DNA of 12,532 bases from JBBFMJ01 sp037441225 (GTDB lineage Bacteria > Acidobacteriota > Thermoanaerobaculia > UBA2201): assembly GCA_037441225.1 (NCBI GenBank), contig JBBISU010000093.1:1-12532 (forward strand), in the 5' to 3' direction. Position numbers and translations under genes: made by a program. The notes beneath the pieces are model-generated. The model did no database searches. It saw only the letters and a list, made by a program, of their open reading frames with translations, and was not told the DNA's origin. Shown in pieces: positions 1 to 6,571 of the stretch (positions are counted from its first letter, which is position 1; the number at the start of each line of letters is the position of its first letter).

Positions 1-60
1 AGTTGAAAATAAAATGCTACAAGATAAGATAAGATAAAATAAGATAAGATAAGGTTTAAT
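1..60 (-). CDS. Start of a secreted or lipoprotein ORF (partial, leaves the window), candidate phase-variable gene
   Basis: On the minus strand an open frame runs from an ATT codon at 60-58 to the window edge with no stop. It reads (I/M)KPYLILFYLILSCSILFST: one lysine, a hydrophobic stretch, then I-L-S-C, close to a lipobox, so it looks like a lipoprotein or Sec signal peptide. Upstream is GGAGGT at 70-65, 4 nt before the ATT, and a good promoter at 92-120. The hydrophobic core is encoded by a CTTAT (AAGAT on +) pentamer repeat. A pentamer tract reads as the same five-codon cycle in every frame, so copy-number change would shift the downstream frame but keep a hydrophobic core. The start is odd: AUU is a rare initiator. 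A TTG at 72-70 is in frame but overlaps the SD. The mature protein is outside the window, so its function is unknown. Confidence 0.45.
   Translation of the reverse strand, partial: MKPYLILFYLILSCSILFST
21..53. repeat. Pentanucleotide microsatellite (AAGAT)n
   Basis: Six complete AAGAT units plus three bases occupy 21-53; the fourth unit is changed to AAAAT. The length 5 is not a multiple of 3, so slippage would change the reading frame of an ORF crossing it. On the minus strand it falls within the first codons of the partial signal-peptide-like ORF. Confidence 0.9.
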
Positions 61-64
61 ACTT

Positions 65-70
65 ACCTCC
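65..70 (-). promoter_or_regulatory. Shine-Dalgarno site GGAGGT
   Basis: The minus strand reads GGAGGT at 70-65, followed by AAGT and then ATT at 60. This is a near-perfect SD at optimal spacing, which is the main reason for taking the ATT as a start. No ATG, GTG or TTG lies at a suitable distance downstream inside the window. Confidence 0.55.
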
Positions 71-91
71 AAAAATTTATTTTACGATTTT

Positions 92-120
92 ATTATACTA
101 AAAATAATCATCTTATTCAA
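92..120 (-). promoter_or_regulatory. Sigma70-type promoter for the gene leaving the left edge
   Basis: On the minus strand TTGAAT (120-115) is separated by exactly 17 nt from a consensus TATAAT (97-92). The predicted start near 85 gives a leader of about 25 nt containing the GGAGGT site. This promoter has a better -35 than those of the main operons in the window. Confidence 0.6.
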
Positions 121-435
121 GTGATTGTAGAATTCCATAGCATATTGGACTTTTGTTTTTTAAGGGGATAGAGGATTAAAGGGGAAAGGGGGAAAAAGGA
201 GATATTTTAGATGGGAATATTATTCAAATTGGCTTTTTAACTATTTTTTTATCTTGAATTTTGAATTATTTATATCAAAATATCCTTCTATATAAATCTT
301 TCTCATATTCATTACTCTTTTTTTTTATTCTTTAAAATTTTATCATTTTTTTAGTATTATTTCCTTTAAAAGAGTTCAATATTTTTCTTTAAATTTTGCA
401 ACCATTCTCATTTATAAAGAAGGAATAAGAGAAAT

Positions 436-1224
436 TTATTTGCCTTCTTTTAATGTCAGATAATAGGAAAGGGAAAAAAGAAAAAGGTAAGTTTTTACAA
501 AAACATTTAATATGTTTCCACCTAAAAGATTTAAAAGAAGATAATTTATAAAAAATAAAATTAAATGGAAAAGGGTTAATTTTAAATAATTTTTAAAGGA
601 AAGAAGAAAAGAATTTTTAAGGACTAAAAAAGTAAAATTTTCAAAGGAAAGAAAAATCTTCAAAAAAGCAAAGAAATATCTAAATAAAAGAATAAAAATT
701 AAAAAAACTATGTTTATTAAACTATGCAAAGCAATCTTATAGGTCTCCATAATTACATAATCAGTATTACTTTTAAGCTTTGAATTTATGTAAATGTAAA
801 GATAAGATATCATTATATAAATTATCAATTGAATGATCCCAAAAATTAAAACAAAGATTGAGTTTTTCAAAGAAAAAGATAATTTTTCAGATTTTAAATT
901 TTTATAAATTAAAGGCAGTAAAATATGATATATAATAAAAATTAAAAAAAATGTTAAAAAAAATAAAAAACCAAATTGGGAATTAAAAAAATCTTTTATT
1001 TGTAAATTTGCTAAATTAAAAAATTCAAATAAGCTTGAAGAGTCTCCAAAGAAATTTTTATTTTTTATAAAACTTAAATAAAAATTTAGTGGTTCTGCTT
1101 TTTCTCCTGATAAATTAAAAGAAATTAAAAAGGAAGGGAAAAAAGAGATGAAAGAAAATATTAAAAGTAAGAGAATTAAAGAAAATAATTTAAAACTTCT
1201 CTTTAAAGCATTTAAAACCAGCAT
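436..1224 (-). CDS. Hydrophobic polytopic membrane protein of unknown function
   Basis: This 262-residue protein is dominated by Phe, Leu and Ile, with about five or six membrane helices (roughly residues 13-37, 84-106, 121-147, 163-190, 205-235 and 240-257). A polar loop with GEKAEPLN lies after the first helix. I do not recognise a family or any catalytic motif. The ATG at 1224 overlaps the end of the peptidase gene by 13 bp and has AGAAGG about 8 nt upstream, so translation is probably coupled to the peptidase. It is the last gene of the transferase-peptidase operon and ends with Lys-Glu-Gly-Lys. The lack of polar residues in the helices argues against an ion-driven transporter. A structural or accessory membrane role is possible but unproven. 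Confidence 0.7.
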   Translation of the reverse strand: MLVLNALKRSFKLFSLILLLLIFSFISFFPSFLISFNLSGEKAEPLNFYLSFIKNKNFFGDSSSLFEFFNLANLQIKDFFNSQFGFLFFLTFFLIFIIYHILLPLIYKNLKSEKLSFSLKNSIFVLIFGIIQLIIYIMISYLYIYINSKLKSNTDYVIMETYKIALHSLINIVFLIFILLFRYFFAFLKIFLSFENFTFLVLKNSFLLSFKNYLKLTLFHLILFFINYLLLNLLGGNILNVFVKTYLFLFSLSYYLTLKEGK

Positions 1225-3032
1225 AACATACCTTCTAAAAGTAAAATTATTTTTGAAAATATAAAGAAAAATAAATCATTTTTTTCCTTTTTAAAATTTG
1301 CAATGTTATTTGAAGGGTTTACATCTAATAATACTTTATTTTCTGGATCAATTATTACTTTATTAATTTTTTTATTTTGAAATGTAAATATTTGAAAATT
1401 TTTATAGCCATCCCAATTTATTGTTTCCTTTGTTTTATCTGAAAAAATTACCAATATTTGCAATGGAACAAAAAATTCACCTTTTCTTTTTACAAAAAAT
1501 TTATTTTCTGAAATAATTTCAACACTATAATCAATTAATTGGGGTTTATTTGCAAGGTTGTAAAAGTTTTGAGCCCAGCCAATACCAAAATTCTTTTCAA
1601 TTAATTTTAATAAATTTTCTGTGTGGGGATGTAAAAATGAATAATTAGAAAAATAATCTTGAAGAAAGATTTTCATTTTTTCTTCACCTGCATAATTTTC
1701 CAGAGTTTTTAATGCCATTGCTGGTTTGTTGTAAGCATATATTCTATAATTTAAATAATTAGGATATTGATAGCCAGCAAGAGCAAATTTGCCAATCCCT
1801 TCATCATTATAATAATTGAGATTAATATATAAAAAGGGATTAATATAAAAATTTTTTAAAGAATTAAATTTTAAGAGTAAAGGCATATTTATCTTTATAT
1901 CACCAAAATTTTTTTCTAAAAATTTCGATGAGACATAAGTTGTAAAACCTTCATCAAGCCAAGGATCTTCTACTTCATCAGAAGCAATAAGTCCATAAAA
2001 ATATTGATGTGCAAATTCATGGGCAATTACATATTCTAAGGATAAACTTCTCTTATCTTCAAAATGTTTTATTCCGCACATAATAAGCTGGGGATATTCC
2101 ATACCAATTTGTCCTTGTGAAGTATGCCAGGGCGGAAAAAGGCAAGAAAAGTTATTATATAAATAAGGACCAATCCATTCATTATAAAAATTAAATGCCT
2201 TAGCTAAAATATCCATTACTTTTGGAATTTTATAAACATATTCTGAAGGAACAAAAATATTTATTTCTATTGGATTATCTTCTGTAATGCTTATATTCCT
2301 TTTGATTTTTTTCAATTCTCTTGATAAAGCAATTGCAACATCATGGACATTTTCTGCAATTATTTTTATATTTTTCCCTTCTCTTCCCTTTTCCTCAAAT
2401 ATCTTTCCTGTAGAAACAACCTCCCATTCAAAAGGTATCTTAAAATTTATTTCAAAATCAGAAAACTCACCATAAAACTCAGTAAAAAGATGAAATTGGT
2501 GAGCTATCCATTTTCCACTTTCAAAGACAGCCATCTTTGGGTACCATTGCATTAAAAAGATGCTTTCTTTTGAATAACCACTTCTTAAATAAAATCTGTG
2601 GAGCTTTGTTTTAAAATAAATTTCTAATTCAATTGTTTCTTCTGGAAATATTGTCCTTGGCAGAATTACCTCAATCAATGTCTTATCTTTTAAGTTTCCA
2701 TCTTCTGGAGATACAAATCTATATTCAACAATGTTTTTTTCAAATAAAATATTTAATATCTCAGTATAAGAAAATGCTTCTTCCCCAAATTTTTCTTTAT
2801 ATCCATCTAAAAAATCACTTTCTTTCCATAGAGTTGAATCTTCTTGAAAACCATTTTGATAAAGGTTAAAATAAAGGGAATTTATTGGAAAATTAAAGGT
2901 ATTTGTAAAATTTATGGTTTCCTTTCCACTTAAAATTTTTTTTGATAAATCAATAGCAATATCCATATTATATTTGTTTAAAGAAAAGACAAAAGAAGGA
3001 AATAAAAGAAAATAAACAAATTTCTTAAACAT
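1212..3032 (-). CDS. Secreted M1-family (gluzincin) zinc metallopeptidase
   Basis: The 606-residue protein begins with a signal-peptide-like N-terminus (MFKKFVYFLLFPSFVFS). An aminopeptidase-N-like beta domain follows, then the zinc site HEFAH at 338-342 with the third ligand Glu at 361, matching HEXXH-X18-E of family M1. The conserved substrate-binding region is GMEYP at 310-314 rather than the classical GAMEN, so N-terminal aminopeptidase specificity is less certain. A tyrosine near 431-433 (NYRIYAY) is a candidate transition-state residue. The C-terminus ends in a hydrophobic stretch (about 587-602) that could anchor it. The ATG overlaps the end of the transferase gene by 8 bp. A GGGAGG lies 14 nt upstream, an unusually long spacing, so initiation may rely on coupling. 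The likely role is cutting peptides outside the cytoplasm. Confidence 0.88.
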   Translation of the reverse strand: MFKKFVYFLLFPSFVFSLNKYNMDIAIDLSKKILSGKETINFTNTFNFPINSLYFNLYQNGFQEDSTLWKESDFLDGYKEKFGEEAFSYTEILNILFEKNIVEYRFVSPEDGNLKDKTLIEVILPRTIFPEETIELEIYFKTKLHRFYLRSGYSKESIFLMQWYPKMAVFESGKWIAHQFHLFTEFYGEFSDFEINFKIPFEWEVVSTGKIFEEKGREGKNIKIIAENVHDVAIALSRELKKIKRNISITEDNPIEINIFVPSEYVYKIPKVMDILAKAFNFYNEWIGPYLYNNFSCLFPPWHTSQGQIGMEYPQLIMCGIKHFEDKRSLSLEYVIAHEFAHQYFYGLIASDEVEDPWLDEGFTTYVSSKFLEKNFGDIKINMPLLLKFNSLKNFYINPFLYINLNYYNDEGIGKFALAGYQYPNYLNYRIYAYNKPAMALKTLENYAGEEKMKIFLQDYFSNYSFLHPHTENLLKLIEKNFGIGWAQNFYNLANKPQLIDYSVEIISENKFFVKRKGEFFVPLQILVIFSDKTKETINWDGYKNFQIFTFQNKKINKVIIDPENKVLLDVNPSNNIANFKKEKNDLFFFIFSKIILLLEGMLCWF

Positions 3033-4416
3033 TTTTGTTTTTAAAACCTCCCATTATTGTTAAAGCAATTATTTTTAAATCAAACCAGATGTTCCAGTTT
3101 TGAATATAGTATAAATCATATTGAAGACGCCTTTTTATTGAGGTAGGACCCCTGAAACCATTTACCTGAGCCCAGCCAGTTATGCCACATTTTACTTTAT
3201 GCCTCAAAAAATAATCAGGAAACTTTTCAATAAATTCATCAACAAATTCAGGCCTTTCAGGCCTTGGACCAACAAGAGACATATCTCCAAAAAAAACATT
3301 TATAAATTGTGGTGTTTCATCCAGAGACCATTTCCTTAAAAAACCACCAATTTTTGTTACTCTTTTATCATTCTTTTTAGACATAATTGGCTTATCCTTT
3401 TCTGCTTCCACTTCCATTGTTCTAAACTTAAAAATTTCAAATTCCTTGCCATCAAGCCCCATCCTTTTTTGTTTATAAAATACAGGTCCTCCATCTTCTC
3501 TTTTTATTAGTGCTGAAATTATTAACCAAAAAGGCAAAAGTAAAATAATTCCAAAAAATGAAAAAATTATATCCATAATCCTTTTAATTGTTTTTCCCCA
3601 ACCTTCAAGGGGAGAAGGATTTAAATAAATTAAAGGCAAATCATAATATTCTTCAATTGTTGTCCTTAAAGTCAACATTTGAATTATATCAGGAACAAAA
3701 TAAATATCTAAATATCTCTTTTGCAATGTGTTTATAACTCTTTCACCTTTTAATTTTTGATTATATGGAAAAGCAATAAAAGCGCCATCAATATCGTATT
3801 TATTTAAGGTTTCTTCCAATTCATTTAAATTTCCTAAAACTTTTATTCCTTCATAAGAAAAATTTGCCTTTCCTGGATCATCATCTAAAAAACCAACAAT
3901 TTGAAGTCCCAGTTCCCTGTGTTCTCTTAATTTATCAACTAAAAGTTTTCCTAAATTTCCTGCTCCCAATATTATTGCTTTTTCTATAAGTTTCCCTTTT
4001 TTATGAAAAATTTTTAAAATTTCCTTAAATCCAAAACGCCAAATTGAAAGAGAAAGGATTAAAAAAAAGTAAAAAATAAATAGAAATAATCTTGAAAAGG
4101 AAAAGCCCCTTATAAACTGTAAAAATGCAGAAGTGATTAAAAAAGAAAAAAAACAAGAAAAAATTATTCTAATAAAAGAAGAACCTTTCCAAATAAAACC
4201 TTTGTAAGTATAAAGACCATTTGCCTTCAATGATATTAAAGTTGCAAAAAGAACAAAAATAGAAAGATATATATAAGGTTCAATTGGTGGTATCCCCAAA
4301 GGCGCTTGAATAAATTTAAAACGAAAATAAAAGGAAATATAAAAAAAGATAACTATTAAAAGAAAATCGCCAATAACCAAAAAATTTTTAAGTTTTTTTT
4401 CTCTTCTTTTTAGCAT
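3025..4416 (-). CDS. Polyprenyl-phosphate sugar-1-phosphate transferase (WbaP/WcaJ-like)
   Basis: This 463-residue enzyme has the family's usual architecture. The N-terminal half has about four membrane helices (residues 12-32, 48-64, 81-103, 108-127). A Rossmann-like cytoplasmic domain starts at AIILGAGNLGK (147-157). A membrane hairpin (about 279-302) is followed by the catalytic bacterial sugar transferase domain. Catalytic hallmarks are visible: KFRTM (330-334), the Asp-Glu dyad D366-E367 in SLDETPQ, and LVGPRP (381-386). It transfers a sugar-1-phosphate from a nucleotide sugar to undecaprenyl phosphate on the inner membrane face, the first step of exopolysaccharide or O-antigen synthesis. 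The sugar cannot be read from the sequence. It leads a three-gene unit, with no SD and a TATAAT 6 nt before the ATG. No glycosyltransferases or flippase follow, so it lies outside a typical polysaccharide cluster. Confidence 0.92.
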   Translation of the reverse strand: MLKRREKKLKNFLVIGDFLLIVIFFYISFYFRFKFIQAPLGIPPIEPYIYLSIFVLFATLISLKANGLYTYKGFIWKGSSFIRIIFSCFFSFLITSAFLQFIRGFSFSRLFLFIFYFFLILSLSIWRFGFKEILKIFHKKGKLIEKAIILGAGNLGKLLVDKLREHRELGLQIVGFLDDDPGKANFSYEGIKVLGNLNELEETLNKYDIDGAFIAFPYNQKLKGERVINTLQKRYLDIYFVPDIIQMLTLRTTIEEYYDLPLIYLNPSPLEGWGKTIKRIMDIIFSFFGIILLLPFWLIISALIKREDGGPVFYKQKRMGLDGKEFEIFKFRTMEVEAEKDKPIMSKKNDKRVTKIGGFLRKWSLDETPQFINVFFGDMSLVGPRPERPEFVDEFIEKFPDYFLRHKVKCGITGWAQVNGFRGPTSIKRRLQYDLYYIQNWNIWFDLKIIALTIMGGFKNKNV

Positions 4417-4422
4417 TTCAAC

Positions 4423-4428
4423 ATTATA
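4423..4428 (-). promoter_or_regulatory. -10 box predicted to give a leaderless transferase mRNA
   Basis: The minus strand reads TATAAT at 4428-4423, then six bases, then the ATG at 4416, so transcription is predicted to begin at the A of the start codon. No SD is present. The box lies in the 23-bp gap after the sua5 stop codon, and any -35 element would fall inside the end of sua5, where none is clear. The same 6-nt spacing occurs before the genes at 6439 and 12089. Confidence 0.55.
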
Positions 4429-4439
4429 CGAATTAAAAT

Positions 4440-5414
4440 TTAAATAAATTTATTTTGACTTGCTTTTTTTAAACGATCCATAATTGCAAGCCCTAAACCT
4501 TTTTGTGGAACTTTTTCAGCCAAAATTAAATCAAGATTTAAAGAATCAAGTTCATAAAGATAAGAAAAAAAATTTTTTGCTGCTTCTTTTAAATCCCCTT
4601 TTTTAGATAAAATCCTTATTTCTTGAAATTTTGCAAACTTTGGCTTGGAAGAAAAAGCGAGAAAGCCAATTCTTTTTTTAGAAAACTCCTTTGGTAATTT
4701 TTCACCTTTTAATAAAAAAAGGGGGGTCTGAGGTGCATAATGGGAAGGAAAACTCCCTGGAGCTTCAATTTTTGGAATTTCCCTCAACCTTACCTTTTTT
4801 TCTATAATTTTTTCAATATCTTCAATAGAAATACTCCCGGGCCTTAAAAGATAAATATCTCCATTTTCTTCTTTAATTATTGTAGATTCAATTCCAATTG
4901 GAGAGGGTCCGCCATCCAATATCAAATCCACTTTATCCTTCAAGCCTTTATAAACTTGTTCTGCATTAGTTGGAGAAAGCTTTCCAAAAGGATTGGCAGA
5001 AGGGGCAGCAATTGGAGTATCTGATAATGAAATTAACTTCAAAGCAACTGGATGTTGAGGCATCCTCACAGCAACAGTTTGAAGTCCTGCTGTTGTTAAT
5101 GCAGGGATTTCATCTTTTTTTGGAAGAACAACAGTCAAAGGACCAGGCCAGAAAATTTGTATAAGCTTTTCAATTTCTTTTGGAATTTCTTTTGCAACTA
5201 ATTCAAGCATTTTATAATTTGAAATATGAACAATCAAGGGATCAAATTTAGGTCTTCTCTTTGCTTCAAAGATTAAAGCAACTGCAGTAGGATTAAAAGC
5301 ATCTGCCCCAAGCCCATATACAGTTTCTGTTGGAAAGGCAACAATTTTTCCCTTTTTAATCATTTCTGAAGCAAGATAAATATTTTTTAAATCTGCTGGT
5401 AAAATCTTTGTCAA
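4440..5414 (-). CDS. sua5: Threonylcarbamoyl-AMP synthase, two-domain Sua5 type
   Basis: The 324-residue protein makes threonylcarbamoyl-AMP from threonine, bicarbonate and ATP, the first step of t6A modification at tRNA position 37. The YrdC-like domain shows FPTETVYGLG (27-36), KRRP (52-55), PGPLT (90-94), PSAN (138-141) and GGPSPIGIESTI (168-179). The linker PGSFPSHYAP (219-228) and a C-terminal domain ending in GLGLAIMDRL identify the long Sua5 form rather than the short TsaC form. The start is TTG at 5414, overlapping the purC stop by 4 bp (TTGA). AAGGGA lies about 9-12 nt upstream. The next in-frame ATG, codon 18, would leave unusually few residues before the FPTET motif, so TTG is preferred. 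It is co-transcribed with purC. Confidence 0.93.
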   Translation of the reverse strand: MTKILPADLKNIYLASEMIKKGKIVAFPTETVYGLGADAFNPTAVALIFEAKRRPKFDPLIVHISNYKMLELVAKEIPKEIEKLIQIFWPGPLTVVLPKKDEIPALTTAGLQTVAVRMPQHPVALKLISLSDTPIAAPSANPFGKLSPTNAEQVYKGLKDKVDLILDGGPSPIGIESTIIKEENGDIYLLRPGSISIEDIEKIIEKKVRLREIPKIEAPGSFPSHYAPQTPLFLLKGEKLPKEFSKKRIGFLAFSSKPKFAKFQEIRILSKKGDLKEAAKNFFSYLYELDSLNLDLILAEKVPQKGLGLAIMDRLKKASQNKFI

Positions 5415-6439
5415 TTTTTTAAATCCCTTAAATTTTTTAACACATCCTTTAATGGAGGAACTTCTTCAAACCAGACCCTTCCAGTTAATTCATTGCAAAA
5501 ACTTGTATAAAGATTTGAAATACCTTCAAGCAATTCCTTTGGCAATTTTGGTGGTTCTGTTTTTACTTTTTCCTTCCAGTTATTCCTATCTTCTTTTTTT
5601 CTTAAATTTATTTCTTCAAACCAACTGGTCTTTCTATAATAAACCCTTGCAATTTCTTTACTTAAATGAAATCCTTCCATAAAGAACCTGCATTCATCAG
5701 GCGTTCCAAAAACATCCACAATCATTAAATTTCTTTTTTGATCCAATGCCATTTCAATTTTTCCATCTATATGTACTAAATTAAATTTTGAAACTTCTTC
5801 AGTTATCATACTATTTATTTTTAGAGTGATTTCTTTTAATTTTTGAAATTCTTCTTCATTAAGACCGGAAATTTTAAAAGCTTCCATTTCTTTTAAATAT
5901 CTATCTGTTGGTTCTAATTTTGTTGAAAAATCTAAGATTGGCTCTTTTAAGATATGATCAGGCATTGGAATTTGTGTCAAACCATACTCAGAAAGCAATA
6001 TTTTACCTTCCTTAATTCTTTGAACAAAGCTTGAATTCTCTGGAAGGCAGTTCCTGAAAATAATCTCTAAAGGAATTAGGAAATTTCCACTTTCATCCTT
6101 AAAACTTGAATAAGAATAAAACCCTTTTTTATCTTTCTCTGGCTTAATAACCCTTACTAAATTAATTTCCATAACTGGTGAAGGCTTAGACAAATTTTTA
6201 AGATCCACAACCTTCCCATCTTCCAAAAGCCCTCTATAATGGCTTTTTATGCCAAGTTCTTTTAATTTTTCAAAAAAATATGCTCCAATCAAACAAAGAG
6301 CTTCTCCTTTATGAGGAATTTCATCTGGCATCTTTCCCCAATCAAAGACAGAATATCTATCAGAAAAATGAAACCTTCCAACCCCTAACCTTGCTTTTAT
6401 TGGCTTTTGAATTATCTCTAAATCCTTTACACTTCCCAT
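5411..6439 (-). CDS. purC: SAICAR synthetase, archaeal-type PurC
   Basis: The 342-residue protein joins aspartate to CAIR using ATP in de novo purine synthesis. It shows FSDRYSVFDWG (25-35), MPDEIPHKG (37-45), the signature LIPLEIIFRN (121-130) and HIDGKIEM (223-230) with D225, K227 and E229, followed by DVFGTPDECR (242-251). The opening GSVKDLEI and the FDWGxMPDxIPxKG block resemble, from memory, the roughly 340-residue haloarchaeal PurC group more than the ~240-residue bacterial enzyme. I start it at the ATG at 6439. An in-frame TTG at 6508 would add 23 hydrophobic residues, but these cover the promoter and have no usable SD. TATACT lies exactly 6 nt before the ATG, predicting a leaderless mRNA. 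The stop overlaps the sua5 start by 4 bp. Confidence 0.9.
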   Translation of the reverse strand: MGSVKDLEIIQKPIKARLGVGRFHFSDRYSVFDWGKMPDEIPHKGEALCLIGAYFFEKLKELGIKSHYRGLLEDGKVVDLKNLSKPSPVMEINLVRVIKPEKDKKGFYSYSSFKDESGNFLIPLEIIFRNCLPENSSFVQRIKEGKILLSEYGLTQIPMPDHILKEPILDFSTKLEPTDRYLKEMEAFKISGLNEEEFQKLKEITLKINSMITEEVSKFNLVHIDGKIEMALDQKRNLMIVDVFGTPDECRFFMEGFHLSKEIARVYYRKTSWFEEINLRKKEDRNNWKEKVKTEPPKLPKELLEGISNLYTSFCNELTGRVWFEEVPPLKDVLKNLRDLKN

Positions 6440-6445
6440 ATTAAA

Positions 6446-6474
6446 AGTATAACATAAAAGACAAAAAAATTGAA
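6446..6474 (-). promoter_or_regulatory. Extended -10 promoter predicted to give leaderless purC mRNA
   Basis: The minus strand reads TGT-TATACT, with the hexamer at 6451-6446, followed by six bases and the purC ATG at 6439. A weak -35 candidate TTCAAT (6474-6469) sits 17 nt upstream. The predicted start coincides with the A of the ATG, and no SD precedes it. It lies in the 132-bp gap after fadN, where no terminator hairpin is evident. Confidence 0.6.
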
Positions 6475-6571
6475 TAAAAATAAGAATTTTTAAATCTCTG
6501 AAGAACAAATCCCTTTTTTTTATTTATCTTCTAATTTTTTTTATAAGATGGCAAATGAATCAAAATTAAAA

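Larger units (their letters stand above)
61..435. other. Intergenic region, 3' side of the sugar-transferase operon
   Basis: Apart from the promoter and SD at 65-120, no gene is visible in these 375 bases. The stretch 162-203 is a purine-rich tract with G-runs at 164-167, 181-184 and 188-192, conspicuous in otherwise A/T-only surroundings. An 8-bp inverted repeat (416-423 with 443-450) brackets the stop codon of the upstream gene but is not followed by a T-run on the minus strand. No convincing terminator for that operon is visible. Confidence 0.6.

Noticed and set aside
211..240. 9-codon + strand ORF after AAGGAGAT
   Set aside because: It is too short, has no promoter, and the SD-like match comes from the purine tract.
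416..450. Inverted repeat AAAGAAGG / CCTTCTTT as terminator of the peptidase operon
   Set aside because: The stem is weak, the loop is ~19 nt and spans the stop codon, and no T-run follows on the minus strand.
6440..6508. N-terminal extension of PurC from a TTG at 6508 (a hydrophobic, signal-like segment)
   Set aside because: It covers the TATACT promoter, the candidate SD AAGGGA is almost touching the TTG, and PurC is cytoplasmic with a natural start at MGSVKD.
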